A stretch of 52,437 nt of DNA from Candidatus Iainarchaeum sp. (GCA_028686985.1 JAQUBA010000007.1:1-52437); one strand, 5' to 3'. Shown: positions 5,315 through 14,516, counted from the first letter of the stretch. Notes: generated from the sequence alone by a model not told the origin. Translations and numbers: made by a program.

Positions 5315-7180
5315 ATGGGTACGGATGGCGCTGGGAAACCAGCCCACCGGATGGAAGTCAGGAAGGGGTTCCTCGAAAAAAATCCGGTAATAGGAAAAGG
5401 CGGGAGGAGATTCACCCGCGTGCTTCTGGACACTTACGGGCAGAAAGAGAATGAACTTTTCCGGGCAGCGATAAATGTGGAGGGGCGAAAGCTCTCCGGC
5501 CTCGTGGGAAGGGAATGGAGCGCGATGGACATAACGCTCGCGATACTTGAGCAGAATGGATGTTACGCGCACGTACAGCGCGACCATAGGTATGGGTACC
5601 AGATAGACTGGATGAGCACACCGGATGGGCTGATATTACGGAATGACCAAACTAAGGGGGCGGGCCTGCAGTTCTACGCCAACGGCTGCCTTCCGTTTGT
5701 GCTGAGCGAATACAAGCGGGACGAACCCATTTGGATGAATGCGGACAACGTAGTGCCGGACACAAACAGGATTGAGATAAGGTGGCAGGTGGACAGCAAA
5801 ACCGATGAATTGCCGGAAAAAATCACATTTTCTCCAGCGCCGGAAGGCAACGGGAATGGGATAGCCCTGGGAGATGAGAAAAAAAAGAACGCATGTGCGG
5901 GATGCGCTGGCGGCAATGGGGAGAACACCGAGGGAATCCGGGTAATGGAATTCGGGGGATATGACCCGTGGAGCGGGACAAGCGCAACCTTTGTGTATGA
6001 TGACAAGCCGGCATGGCTTGTCGCTGAGAAGCCGTACGAAAGAACGGAGTTCGTTGCACCGATTTTGGTTGCCCAACCGGAGGTCCAGGCATGGATCGGG
6101 ATGCAGAACACTGCTGTCCCATATTCCAATCCCGGGGCAGCAATCACATTTGAAAAACCGTACCGGGACCCGACGGGCTCGGAATACAGAACGCACTATC
6201 CCCGTGTCATGGAGATGGTGGCAAGGAGGATGGAGCAACTGGTAAAAAAAGCCGGAGAGGCTCCAGCAAGGGCGGAATCATATCTGGGAAAAACTGCGGG
6301 ATGCCCCGTTAGGGAGCCCGTAAAGCGCGAGGTTCCGGCCCCACCCATCCAGAAGCAGCGTGCTGTGCGGCGGGATGCGGCGCCAAAAATATGGCAGTGC
6401 CATATTGCCGTGGAAAGCGGAATCAGAAAACCCGAGCAACCGGCGCCCCGTGGGCCTGAATTGAGCCGGGAAATCCCAACCGTGGGATGCTCTTATGCTA
6501 ACCAGAGCCAGCCCGCAGCGAAAAGGGATGAAATCAAACATAGGATTCTGGAAACCGGGGCAAAAACATTTGAGGCACGGGCAGGGCCACCTGCAACGCA
6601 ACGCATTGCAGAGGTGATTGAACATGCTTGCCCTTGGGCTGGAAGCACTGGCACCAGGAGGGAGAGGCAAGGATACCGGCACGCGGAAAGGGGTGAAAAC
6701 ACCCCGCGGACCCGGCGTGTGGTTTATGAAGATTATATTGGCGGCAAAAAGAAGCCCAGGCCGCCGAAACTGCCCGGGGTTCCGCAGGTGCCTTGCAGGG
6801 CGCCTGAATGCCGGGCGGCAGGCACGAGAAGGATGAGGATTGGTTCCATTGCTACGGGCAAGGAAAAAACTGCCCCACAACGCAAGCTTAGGGCAGTCCT
6901 CAAAGACAAGGTTTTTCTGGAAGAACGCTCCCGGACGCGTGCAAGAGGAGGAAAAAAATTAGGGGCGTCGGGGGTAAAAAGACCCATTCTCTTCAATGGC
7001 AAAAAAAAGAAAACCGGGGCAGGAAGAAAAGCCCGTCCTGCTGTGGCGATTCAAAAGAGCGCGCGCCGCCAGCCCGTTAGGCGTGCGAATAAGGCGAAAG
7101 GCCTCATTGAATACATCGTAATGCGCAAGAGGCTGAAGAGGCATAAAAAGAGGTATTGGGCGCCCCTCAGCAGGAGATAA
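5315..7180 (+). CDS. Orphan 621-residue protein with very basic C-terminal half
   Basis: I recognise no family. Residues 1 to about 190 look globular (strand-rich, RVLLDTYGQKENELFRAAIN, then GLQFYANGCLPFVLSEY and IEIRWQVDS). A Gly/Asn/Cys-rich linker with NACAGCAGGNG follows, then a second folded-looking stretch (about 205-325, with YDPWSG, DDKPAWLVAEKPY). Residues about 330-621 are Lys/Arg/Pro-rich, low in hydrophobics, with scattered Cys, and end in an Arg/Lys cluster (MRKRLKRHKKRYW). Such a tail suggests nucleic-acid or ribosome contact and disorder. The ATG at 5315 follows GGTGGGATTAGA; a TTG at 5300 is the alternative. The 1.9-kb open frame supports a gene, but by eye its codon use is less uniform than that of its neighbours, so it may be young or transferred. 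Confidence 0.65.
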   Translation: MGTDGAGKPAHRMEVRKGFLEKNPVIGKGGRRFTRVLLDTYGQKENELFRAAINVEGRKLSGLVGREWSAMDITLAILEQNGCYAHVQRDHRYGYQIDWMSTPDGLILRNDQTKGAGLQFYANGCLPFVLSEYKRDEPIWMNADNVVPDTNRIEIRWQVDSKTDELPEKITFSPAPEGNGNGIALGDEKKKNACAGCAGGNGENTEGIRVMEFGGYDPWSGTSATFVYDDKPAWLVAEKPYERTEFVAPILVAQPEVQAWIGMQNTAVPYSNPGAAITFEKPYRDPTGSEYRTHYPRVMEMVARRMEQLVKKAGEAPARAESYLGKTAGCPVREPVKREVPAPPIQKQRAVRRDAAPKIWQCHIAVESGIRKPEQPAPRGPELSREIPTVGCSYANQSQPAAKRDEIKHRILETGAKTFEARAGPPATQRIAEVIEHACPWAGSTGTRRERQGYRHAERGENTPRTRRVVYEDYIGGKKKPRPPKLPGVPQVPCRAPECRAAGTRRMRIGSIATGKEKTAPQRKLRAVLKDKVFLEERSRTRARGGKKLGASGVKRPILFNGKKKKTGAGRKARPAVAIQKSARRQPVRRANKAKGLIEYIVMRKRLKRHKKRYWAPLSRR

Positions 7181-7201
7181 TGTATAAAAACTGTTGTGCT
7201 G

Positions 7202-7212
7202 CTTTTATATTC
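7202..7212 (+). promoter_or_regulatory. TATA box of tRNA-Lys
   Basis: CTTTTATATTC lies about 35 bases before the mature tRNA 5' end and would start a transcript with a short leader. Confidence 0.5.
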
Positions 7213-7242
7213 TGCTTTCTGATTCCTTAGAAATATGGAATT

Positions 7243-7317
7243 GGGCCTGTAGCTCAGCTTGGTTAGAGCGCCGGACTCTTAATCCGGGTGTCGGGGGTTC
7301 AAATCCCCTCAGGCCCG
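7243..7317 (+). tRNA. tRNA-Lys (anticodon CTT)
   Basis: A complete cloverleaf with no intron. The acceptor GGGCCTG (7243-7249) pairs with CAGGCCC (7310-7316), and the discriminator base is G. The D arm is GCTC/GAGC. The anticodon stem CCGGA/TCCGG encloses loop CTCTTAA with anticodon CTT. The T arm GGGGG-TTCAAAT-CCCCT contains one G-T pair. CCA is not encoded. The AT-rich nuclease/ATPase pair begins just downstream; no repeated copy of the tRNA 3' end was found to prove integration. Confidence 0.95.
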
Positions 7318-7404
7318 CTCTTGATTTCTAATGGCAGTCAAAAAAACAGAACTAGCTACTAACAAAGAGAAAACAATTAAAGAGTGAGAGGATAGAAATA
7401 ACGA

Positions 7405-8082
7405 GTGAAGGAAATAATTTTCAAAGGATTTGTAGAAAAGGTTCTGAGGAAGCGGGGTGAAACAATAATATTTGCCCCCAACGGTACGCAGCCCCATTAC
7501 ATATGCTGGGAATTTGGAATAAACGCAGATATTTCAACTCTCAAAGGGAAGACGTTACGTATTTATGAATTAAAAAGTACTCTTTCTAATCACCAGCTCC
7601 AAAGAGGAATCGGACAATTAATGATGCTCCGGTACATCATGTGCAATCCACAAAATTATCCAAAGTTGTATGCGAGTGAAAATGACCTGGCGGAATACCG
7701 CAAGAAACAAGACAGAACTGATAAGATTAAAGAGATGTGGAAACGCGTTGATGCGATATTCGACCTAAAAATTCCTGCTAGAAAATTGAAAATTGACAAA
7801 ATTGAATATGTCCTAGCTTTCCCAAAAGAATTTGAAGAAGAGAAGTTTATCGTGACATATACTTCAAACTCCAATAAGAAATTGAAAAATGAAGATTCAG
7901 ACTATTATATCCATTGTGGGTATAATACTACAGATTTTCCAGGAAGGGTTAAGGAAAAATTTCTATCAAAAAAGCGACTTGGCGCACTAAAAAATAAGAC
8001 ATATTATGTACATACAAATTTGTTTTCTCTCCAGTTCAAAACATACTTGAAAAAACTTGGCATCAAGCTTGAATTTTACTGA
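7405..8082 (+). CDS. PD-(D/E)XK-like nuclease candidate
   Basis: 225 residues and AT-rich compared with its neighbours. Around residues 40-75 it shows a pattern like the PD-(D/E)XK nuclease core: Asp42, then IYELK with Glu55 and Lys57, then QRGIGQLMMLRY, in which Gln71 would sit on the following helix. No long-range family match is visible to me. The GTG start at 7405 follows GAGAGGATAG. The 3' end overlaps the convergent P-loop ATPase gene by seven bases. A nuclease and an ATPase side by side, AT-rich and next to a tRNA, is the context of defence or mobile cargo, but this is inference. Confidence 0.6.
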   Translation: MKEIIFKGFVEKVLRKRGETIIFAPNGTQPHYICWEFGINADISTLKGKTLRIYELKSTLSNHQLQRGIGQLMMLRYIMCNPQNYPKLYASENDLAEYRKKQDRTDKIKEMWKRVDAIFDLKIPARKLKIDKIEYVLAFPKEFEEEKFIVTYTSNSNKKLKNEDSDYYIHCGYNTTDFPGRVKEKFLSKKRLGALKNKTYYVHTNLFSLQFKTYLKKLGIKLEFY

Positions 8083-9206
8083 TTTTCAATCTTTATTCCT
8101 CGTTTTATTGCGTGGTAATATGCAATTATAGGTGGCTTCATAAGAGTGTACCTACCGCGGCTTATCTTCTTCAGAACACCCAATTGAGATAGGCGCCCGA
8201 TATATGGCGGCGCTATCCCTATGTTGCTGAGTTCTTTGCTTTGCAGGGTTGTCTTATCGCTTCTCGCTATCTTGAGGAAACTTTGGATGTCAATATCAGA
8301 AGCGGTTGAAAGCTCGTGGCTGAGCCAACCCTTGCCGATGTCAAGTGCGGCGTTTATGGATGCTTTTACCATAGGGCGGTCAATGGTTGAATCTTCCCGA
8401 AATGCTGCGCTTGCAATGCATTGTACCAAATATGGATATCCCCCGGAAAATTTCTGGACTTCTCGCATTCCGTCCTCGCTCCATCGGGTGTTGCTTCCAA
8501 CCAAAGGATTTTGCAATACTTCTTTAGTTTCCTCGGGCTTGAATTCACCGAGATTAAAACTTGCTCCAGAGAAAATTCTTGCTATGGGGGAATAGTCTGC
8601 AACCAATCGTTCCTCGAACTCAAAACCGCCCGACACCACGAGTACGACAGGTGTATTGTTATGCTCCTCAACAACCGTTTTTAACTCGCCGAGTGCTTCG
8701 GCGGACAAATAATCCGCATCATCAATAGCGATAAGGATAAAATCCGCGTTTTGAATATTCCTGACGAGGGAACGCCATCGGTGGTATGGCGTTTTTTCAG
8801 ACCAGTTCGCATCCCTGACAAATTCTATGTCCATTATCTTTGCTGAGTTAATCATATCTGGCACTGACTTTAGTTTCTGGACAACGGTTTTTCTCTGCTG
8901 AATTTCTTCGTAGAGATCTTCAGTTATGATATGATAAAACTCGGAGTCGGAAGTTGTTTTGCCCAGCCGCCGGTAAATGGAAATTGTATTGCTTGACGGC
9001 TTTGATGGGTCCGGCGATATTATACTCCGTATTTTTGTGAGTAGGGAGGTCTTTCCTACGCCTCTATAGCCGTATACAAGAATGCCACCGGATTGCTTCT
9101 GTGTTTTGGCTTTCTCTATCCTCTCCGCCACAGCATCAAGGATGTGCCTCCTTCCTCCGAAAAAGTTCGGCTTTACCGGGTTCTGGGGATCGTAGGGATT
9201 TGTCAT
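8076..9206 (-). CDS. Archaeal P-loop ATPase with C-terminal winged helix
   Basis: A 376-residue AAA/STAND-type ATPase. Walker A is GYRGVGKTS (46-54) and Walker B is FILIAIDDAD (156-165). SGGFEFEERL follows as a sensor-like strand, and FSGGYPYLVQ is the segment typical of archaeal ATPase/Orc-like proteins. Residues about 305-370 look like a winged helix (SKELSNIGIAPPYIGRLSQLGVLKKISRGRYTL). Family members couple nucleotide binding to DNA or partner signals; the role here is unknown. It is convergent with the nuclease-like gene. Base use is less G+C-rich than in the housekeeping genes around it. Confidence 0.82.
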   Translation of the reverse strand: MTNPYDPQNPVKPNFFGGRRHILDAVAERIEKAKTQKQSGGILVYGYRGVGKTSLLTKIRSIISPDPSKPSSNTISIYRRLGKTTSDSEFYHIITEDLYEEIQQRKTVVQKLKSVPDMINSAKIMDIEFVRDANWSEKTPYHRWRSLVRNIQNADFILIAIDDADYLSAEALGELKTVVEEHNNTPVVLVVSGGFEFEERLVADYSPIARIFSGASFNLGEFKPEETKEVLQNPLVGSNTRWSEDGMREVQKFSGGYPYLVQCIASAAFREDSTIDRPMVKASINAALDIGKGWLSHELSTASDIDIQSFLKIARSDKTTLQSKELSNIGIAPPYIGRLSQLGVLKKISRGRYTLMKPPIIAYYHAIKRGIKIENQ

Positions 9207-9253
9207 GTTATAGTATTGTTAAGAAAGATTAATTAATGTTTCTAAACGTCGTA

Positions 9254-10657
9254 CTACCTTTTCTCCAGCCTCCACTTGACGCCCTTGCCGCCGTCCTCAA
9301 GCACGACGCCAAGTTCGCTTAAGCGCTCCCTTATCTCGTCCGACATCCCGTAATTCTTTTCCTTGCGGGCCTTTTCCCTCAAATCAATCAGCAGCGAAAC
9401 CAATTTCTCGGTCATTTCCGGCATTTCAATCTCCTCCTTCTTCAATCCAAGAATCCAAAGCATCTGCTCAAGCTTTTCGCGGACCTTGCCCAATTGCCCT
9501 AGGTCCGGCTTTTCCTTTTCCAATTGTGAGAATGAGAGGGAGGCGAGGCTGAAGAGGTGCGCAATAGCGCCCGGGGTGTCAAAGTCGTCGTCCATGCATG
9601 CATGGAACCCGGATATTTCCGCATCCGAATCCTTGCGGAAAGATTTGTCCGGGGCTGAGGATTTCTCTTCGGAAAGCGCCTCATCCAGCATCGCCCATAG
9701 GTTGAAGATGCGCTTCAGGGACTCCTCCGCGGAGCGTATGGAGTCCTCGCTGTAATCAACCGGGCTCCGGTAATGGCTGCGGAGGAAGAAGAGGCGGACG
9801 GAGTTGGGCGAATGGCGGGAAAGGAGGTCTTTAAGAGTGATGAAATTGCCCAGGGACTTGCTCATCTTCTCCCCATTTACGGTCAGGAAGCCTGTGTGCA
9901 TCCAGAAGCGGGAGAACCCATTTCCGCTGGCGCCCTCCGCCTGCGCGATTTCGTTCTCGTGGTGCGGAAAGATCAAATCGCGGGCGCCGCCGTGGATGTC
10001 AAGGGGCTTCCCTCCGGTGTATTTCATCGCCATGGCCGAGCATTCTATGTGCCAGCCGGGCCTCCCTATGCCCCATGGGGAATCAAAGGTGAGCACGTCC
10101 TCGCCCTTTTTCCAGAGGGCGAAATCCTCGGCATGCTCCTTTGTTTCGTCCGGAGCTATGCGCGAGCCCTTCCTTATCTCGTCCATCCTCTGGCCGGAGA
10201 GCTTCCCGTAGTTGCGGAATTTCTTTACGGAAAAATAGACCCCGGTCTCGGTTTCGTAGGCGAGGCCGTTCTTCTGTATTTTTTGTATCATCCCTATTAT
10301 CTCCGGGATGTGCCCGCTGACAGTTGGATAGACGTTTGCGCGCAGGACGTTCAGGAGGTCGAACAATTCCAAAGCCTCGCCCTGGAAGCGCTCGGCGAGG
10401 TCCTGTGGAGGGATTTTGGTCTCCCGGCTGCGGTTGAAAATCTTGTCCTCCACGTCCGTGACGTTCTGGATGTGGAAGACGTCCGCGCCCTTGTGGAGGA
10501 GGTAGCGCTTCACCGTGTCAAAGGCGACGTAGGTGCGGGCGTGGCCCACGTGGGCGTGGTCGTAGGGCGTGAGGCCGCATACGTACATGTAGAGCTTGCC
10601 GCCTTCCCCTGCCTTGAGGGGCTCCTTTTTCCTTGAGAGCGAGTTGTATGCGAACAT
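9254..10657 (-). CDS. cysS: Cysteinyl-tRNA synthetase
   Basis: A 467-residue class I aminoacyl-tRNA synthetase charging tRNA-Cys. The HIGH signature is HVGH (36-39, in TPYDHAHVGHART) and KMSKS is at 264-268. Zinc ligands typical of the family are visible: Cys27, Cys206 (GWHIECSAM) and His/Glu in PHHENE (231-236). The length is normal. Start: ATG at 10657 preceded by GAGGTGCATAA. The ribosome-binding site lies inside a 6-bp palindrome, and the TATA element upstream is shared with the divergent membrane-protein gene. Confidence 0.96.
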   Translation of the reverse strand: MFAYNSLSRKKEPLKAGEGGKLYMYVCGLTPYDHAHVGHARTYVAFDTVKRYLLHKGADVFHIQNVTDVEDKIFNRSRETKIPPQDLAERFQGEALELFDLLNVLRANVYPTVSGHIPEIIGMIQKIQKNGLAYETETGVYFSVKKFRNYGKLSGQRMDEIRKGSRIAPDETKEHAEDFALWKKGEDVLTFDSPWGIGRPGWHIECSAMAMKYTGGKPLDIHGGARDLIFPHHENEIAQAEGASGNGFSRFWMHTGFLTVNGEKMSKSLGNFITLKDLLSRHSPNSVRLFFLRSHYRSPVDYSEDSIRSAEESLKRIFNLWAMLDEALSEEKSSAPDKSFRKDSDAEISGFHACMDDDFDTPGAIAHLFSLASLSFSQLEKEKPDLGQLGKVREKLEQMLWILGLKKEEIEMPEMTEKLVSLLIDLREKARKEKNYGMSDEIRERLSELGVVLEDGGKGVKWRLEKR

Positions 10658-10660
10658 TTA

Positions 10661-10674
10661 TGCACCTCGGTGCA
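10661..10674. promoter_or_regulatory. Palindrome covering the cysS ribosome-binding site
   Basis: TGCACC-TC-GGTGCA is a 6-bp perfect inverted repeat. Its minus-strand reading includes the GAGGTG ribosome-binding site of cysS. It could be a DNA operator or an RNA hairpin hiding the site. Confidence 0.4.
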
Positions 10675-10681
10675 CCGGGAA

Positions 10682-10691
10682 AGGTTTATAA
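10682..10691. promoter_or_regulatory. Shared TATA element between cysS and a divergent membrane gene
   Basis: AGGTTTATAA is TATA-like on both strands (CTTATAAACC on the minus strand). It is about 40 bases from the ATG at 10727 and about 30 from the cysS ATG at 10657. Confidence 0.45.
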
Positions 10692-10726
10692 GGCGCATAT
10701 ATATAATCCATGCAGGTGATTTTTCA

Positions 10727-11128
10727 ATGGTGGAAGAGAAAAAAGCCGAGAAAAAGGCGCCGGAGCCGGCGCAGAGCTCAGGAAGCGGGGACCAGGGGTT
10801 TCTTGCCGCGCTTTGCTACATAATAGGGATACTTGTTCCTCTCTTCGTGATATTCACGGACAAGAAGAACGACAAGTTCCTGCTGTTCCATGCGTACCAG
10901 TCCCTGCTGTTCACGGTGGCGTTATTCGTGATATTCTTCGCTTTCGGAGTGCTCACAATGGTTGTGAGCGTCGTGAGCGGGGGCATCGGGAGCCTCCTGA
11001 GCTGCCTGATGCTGCCAATCTGGCTTGTTGCCTTCGTGGCCGTGTTGTATGCGGCATACAGGGCGTACAAGGGAGAGAGGTACAAGCTGCCCGTCATCGG
11101 CGACATGGCGGAAAAATACGCCAGATAA
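10727..11128 (+). CDS. DUF4870-like (Tic20-like) small membrane protein
   Basis: 133 residues. A Lys/Glu/Pro-rich cytoplasmic N-terminus is followed by helix 1 (FLAALCYIIGILVPLFVIF), a short loop with KNDKFLLFHAYQS, helix 2 (LLFTVALFVIFFAFGVLTMVV) and helix 3 (LPIWLVAFVAVLYAAYRAY). The FHAYQS element and three-helix layout are typical of DUF4870/Tic20-like proteins, whose function is not established in archaea. The start is set by GGTGAT at 10715-10720. A T-rich stretch (11130-11160) after the stop may end transcription. Confidence 0.78.
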   Translation: MVEEKKAEKKAPEPAQSSGSGDQGFLAALCYIIGILVPLFVIFTDKKNDKFLLFHAYQSLLFTVALFVIFFAFGVLTMVVSVVSGGIGSLLSCLMLPIWLVAFVAVLYAAYRAYKGERYKLPVIGDMAEKYAR

Positions 11129-11174
11129 TCCTTTATTTTTTTCTTCTTCTTATTTTTCCTTCCATCAGCTTTTG

Positions 11175-14100
11175 CTACATGAAATCGGAGAGCCCCTTCT
11201 GCTCCACCTTCTCGTCGCGGAAGACGCTGTCTATCTCCTTCTCCACGAGCTCAAGGCGCTGCTTCAGGTAGGACGGGAGCCCGTACTCGTCAATCATCCT
11301 CATGGAGACCTTGAGGTATTTCTCTATCCCGCCCTTGTTTATGGTGAGGAGGATTTTGCCCCCGCAGCGGGAGCATTTGCCTATGAGCGGGGGGCGGCGG
11401 TAGATCTCGTTGCAGTCAACGCAGCGGAAGGACTGCCGCGAGAAGGAGCGCAGGTTTCCGTAGATGTCCGGGATGAAATGGGAAAGGATGAGGCGCTCGG
11501 CCGCGTCCTTGGAATCCACCGCCCGGAGGATTGAGTGGAGGCGGAATTCCGCCTCTATCTTCTCCGGAATGGAATCCAGCTTTATGTAATTGGTGACCAT
11601 CGGGCCCTCGTTCAGCGAGGTGGTGTCAAACATGAAACGGAGGTCGCCGTACTGCTCCGGCTTCCCGAGGAGGTCCTTCACGGTGGCGAGCTTGATGTCC
11701 CCGGGGAAGGCGAGCCTCTCGCAGGCCTGGTAGAAGTCAAGGGGATATTTGCTGACCACTTCCATCCCGTGCACCTCATCATCAACCTCAAGCGGGTTTA
11801 TGACGGGCGTGAGCAGGAGCGGGGCGTCCATCGTACCTCCCCTCTTGCTTGAGAGGTAGGAGCGGGAGAAGTTCAGGAGGGCGTCCATGAGCAGCATTAC
11901 CGCATCTTCATCCCCGTCGCAATTCCTCCTTTTTGCGGTGTGGAAGTAGGGGTGGGCGTAGCCGACGTTCGCATCCGTGTATCCGATGATGCGGGCGAGG
12001 ACGCACGCGGAGGTGTGCGGGGAGAGGCCAACGACCATGTGGCCTATGAGGCCCCTCTCATTCTTGAGCTTGTAGAAGGGGTGCAGCCCATAGAGGTTCA
12101 CCAGGGTGTCGTCTATGAAATTCGCAACCCTTGCGAGGTAATCCATCCCGTGGCGCGAGACAAGGATGTCCTGGGGCATGAGCGCGACTATCTGGCTGTC
12201 CGAGGTGATGGGCTTCCCGAGATGGTCGTGCGTGTAGCCCAGGGCCTTTATGCCCTCAACGGTCTGGTTTATCTCGGAGATGCGGAAGTGCGTGATGGGG
12301 ACGTCCGTGGCGTCAAAGCGGGAGGTGCCGTCCTTGTACACATAGACGGAGTGCTTGGCGCGCAAGAAGCCCTTCTCCAGGCGCTCCGGGATGCGGGAGT
12401 CGCTGAACAGCCCCTTCACCCCCTTGAGGTCCGGGGGCATGAAGCCGAGCCCGGTGCGCACTTTCTCCATTATGGATATGAGCTCAAGCGGGCGGTAATC
12501 GTAGGCCTGGGTGGGGAGGCCGCAATGCTCCTTCTCCGGGGTCACCACGCCGCACTTGTGGCAGACCTTCTCCGGGAAGGCTGGGGCGCCGCATGAGTGG
12601 CAGCGCGTGGAAAATGTGGGCTTGCCGCAGCCGCTGCAGCGTAAGCGGGCTATCTCAACATTTATGCCCCGCTCCTTTTCCCTGCCCTTCAGGGATTTGT
12701 AGAGCTTTACGAGGCTGCGGTTCTTGGGCGAGCCCGTGGGGAAGAGGATGTTGGGGCTTCCGGGCATTATCCTCTCCTTGGCTTTTTCGGGCCTGCCCAT
12801 CCTTGCGCCCACATATGTGGGGCATTTCCGCCTTATCGTGATTCCGGAGAGGCGGCACACGTTCTCCATCACGTCCTTTTCCGCATCCATGGAAAAGGAG
12901 GACTGGTCCAGCTTCTGGCCCATGAGCAGCCCGAGGGAGGAGAGGAGGGCGAACGCGTCGTCGCCGGAAAGGGTCATGTTCTGGCCGTCGGCCCTGTGCT
13001 CAACGTAAAGGTTCTCCAGGATGTATTTTTCCTTGTCCAGCGGAAGGGTGAACTCGCGGAGGCGGTTGCCTTCCCAGGACGGCTTCCCTTTTGAGAGATA
13101 ATGGGCGAGGGAGGTGATCTCCTCGTGCGTGAGGTCGTGCCAGGGATATGTGTAGTCCGGATGGAGCGGGATGCTGCCCTTGCGTGAGAATTCAAAGGCC
13201 TCCGGGGCGCCCTGGGTTTGCGGGATGGCGAGGTCCGCGGCCTCTATCTCCGCCTCCCACCATTCCCTGCAATAGCCGGACGGCATGAGCGGGTGGTTGG
13301 ATTTGAGGAAATCCCCGAAGGTGACGAGCATGTCCCCGAGGAACAGTATCTTCTCCACGTTTGGGTGGATGGAGTGCGCCTCCTGTGCGCTCCTTACCCT
13401 CATTACGGAGCCGTTCTTCAGCCGGACGACCGGGGGCTCTATGGAGTCGCAAACGCTGACTATGCAGCCCTTGCCCGGGCGCTCAACCTTCATGTGCGTT
13501 CCGTTGGCAGGGAAGGAATCAAGGAGCACCATCGCGGCGGGATGGATGTTCCGCGCCATTATGCCGTTGGTGCGGCTCCTCCCGTAGCGGAGGCGGAAGC
13601 CGCCCTTTGCCATCGGGTAGCTGAACACCGGGCGGCCGGCGACCAGCCCTTCCAGGTACGTGAAATCCGGCTTTACCTCCACCTTGTCCTCCTTCTTCTT
13701 CACTTTTATGACGTCTTGGAGCCAGTTCCAGTCCAGGCCGTACTTGCCCGCCTGCTTGAGGACCTTGGGCGCCTTCTGCGCAATCCCCTCGCAGAGGACG
13801 AGCGGGATGCCTCCGCGCACGCGGTTGCTCTTCACGCGCTCAAGGTCGCGGTGCACGGATACTTCAACGTCTTCCGTTGGGTCGCCGTCTATGCACACCG
13901 GGCAGTTGCGGACTATGTGGGCGACGTGCTCGTCCGGGGGCTTGTACTGGAGGTGGTTGCACCGGTTCTCGTAAACATTCACCTCCTCCACGTACCGGGC
14001 TACTTCGGTCTCGGTGGGGCGGTAGTTGCCTATGCCGCACCTGCTCCTCGCGATGTCGGCGAATACCACGCTGAGCGCGGCAACGGTCCCGCCCGCAGAG

Positions 14101-14516
14101 CGGATGGGGCCCGCGAAATGCAGCGAGACGTAATCGGTGCCGTCCGGGTTTTCGTTTATGCTGAGCTCGGTTATGCCCTCGGTTGGGGCGACGAGGACGC
14201 CTTCAGTGAGGAGGCCGACCGAGGTCCTCACCGCCTGCTCCATGAGCTTCTGCGGGGTGCCCTGGGAAAATTCCCCGGCTGCAATCCTGCCGGCGAGGTC
14301 AAACGCTATGGAGGTGCGGGAGTGGCCCTCGGATTCCATCCCTCTTATCACGTCCGCAATCCCTGCCGGGCCCACAAGCCCCTCTACCCGGGCGGCGACG
14401 TCCTTCGCAATGAGTATCTCCACCCTGTCGGAAGGGTCGAAGCCCCTGCTGCGTGCCTCTGAGGCGACCGCATGCGCGCGGTCCAGCTCCTTCCTCAGCG
14501 ACTCAAAGTAATCCAT
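11175..14516 (-). CDS. polC: DNA polymerase D large catalytic subunit DP2
   Basis: The 1113-residue catalytic subunit of the archaeal replicative polymerase PolD. The active-site motif NCDGDED is present, with the metal-binding aspartates at about D867 and D869. Two zinc-binding regions are visible: CSGCGK through CHSCGAP to CHKCG in the middle, and CVDCNEI with CSRCGG near the C-terminus. A third Cys/His group, CNHLQYKPPDEHVAHIVRNCPVC, lies in the N-terminal quarter. No intein is present. The ATG at 14516 follows GAGGTAGGAAA; the longer reading to 14567 overlaps the DP1 gene and adds no conserved sequence. It follows DP1 by four bases in the same operon. Confidence 0.96.
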   Translation of the reverse strand: MDYFESLRKELDRAHAVASEARSRGFDPSDRVEILIAKDVAARVEGLVGPAGIADVIRGMESEGHSRTSIAFDLAGRIAAGEFSQGTPQKLMEQAVRTSVGLLTEGVLVAPTEGITELSINENPDGTDYVSLHFAGPIRSAGGTVAALSVVFADIARSRCGIGNYRPTETEVARYVEEVNVYENRCNHLQYKPPDEHVAHIVRNCPVCIDGDPTEDVEVSVHRDLERVKSNRVRGGIPLVLCEGIAQKAPKVLKQAGKYGLDWNWLQDVIKVKKKEDKVEVKPDFTYLEGLVAGRPVFSYPMAKGGFRLRYGRSRTNGIMARNIHPAAMVLLDSFPANGTHMKVERPGKGCIVSVCDSIEPPVVRLKNGSVMRVRSAQEAHSIHPNVEKILFLGDMLVTFGDFLKSNHPLMPSGYCREWWEAEIEAADLAIPQTQGAPEAFEFSRKGSIPLHPDYTYPWHDLTHEEITSLAHYLSKGKPSWEGNRLREFTLPLDKEKYILENLYVEHRADGQNMTLSGDDAFALLSSLGLLMGQKLDQSSFSMDAEKDVMENVCRLSGITIRRKCPTYVGARMGRPEKAKERIMPGSPNILFPTGSPKNRSLVKLYKSLKGREKERGINVEIARLRCSGCGKPTFSTRCHSCGAPAFPEKVCHKCGVVTPEKEHCGLPTQAYDYRPLELISIMEKVRTGLGFMPPDLKGVKGLFSDSRIPERLEKGFLRAKHSVYVYKDGTSRFDATDVPITHFRISEINQTVEGIKALGYTHDHLGKPITSDSQIVALMPQDILVSRHGMDYLARVANFIDDTLVNLYGLHPFYKLKNERGLIGHMVVGLSPHTSACVLARIIGYTDANVGYAHPYFHTAKRRNCDGDEDAVMLLMDALLNFSRSYLSSKRGGTMDAPLLLTPVINPLEVDDEVHGMEVVSKYPLDFYQACERLAFPGDIKLATVKDLLGKPEQYGDLRFMFDTTSLNEGPMVTNYIKLDSIPEKIEAEFRLHSILRAVDSKDAAERLILSHFIPDIYGNLRSFSRQSFRCVDCNEIYRRPPLIGKCSRCGGKILLTINKGGIEKYLKVSMRMIDEYGLPSYLKQRLELVEKEIDSVFRDEKVEQKGLSDFM

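Noticed and set aside
5636-6238. 200-codon minus-strand frame inside the orphan basic protein gene
   Set aside because: The longer plus-strand frame with a ribosome-binding site is more likely, and the minus frame has no recognisable features. Given the orphan status, some doubt remains.
7318-9250. Integrated element with tRNA-derived attachment repeat
   Set aside because: No copy of the tRNA-Lys 3' end was seen on the far side, and no integrase is present.
9773-10636. 287-codon plus-strand frame over cysS
   Set aside because: It is antisense to motifs of cysteinyl-tRNA synthetase and has no independent support.
13218-14462. 414-codon open frame antisense to DP2
   Set aside because: It mirrors a G+C-rich conserved gene, has no family similarity and lacks a start context.
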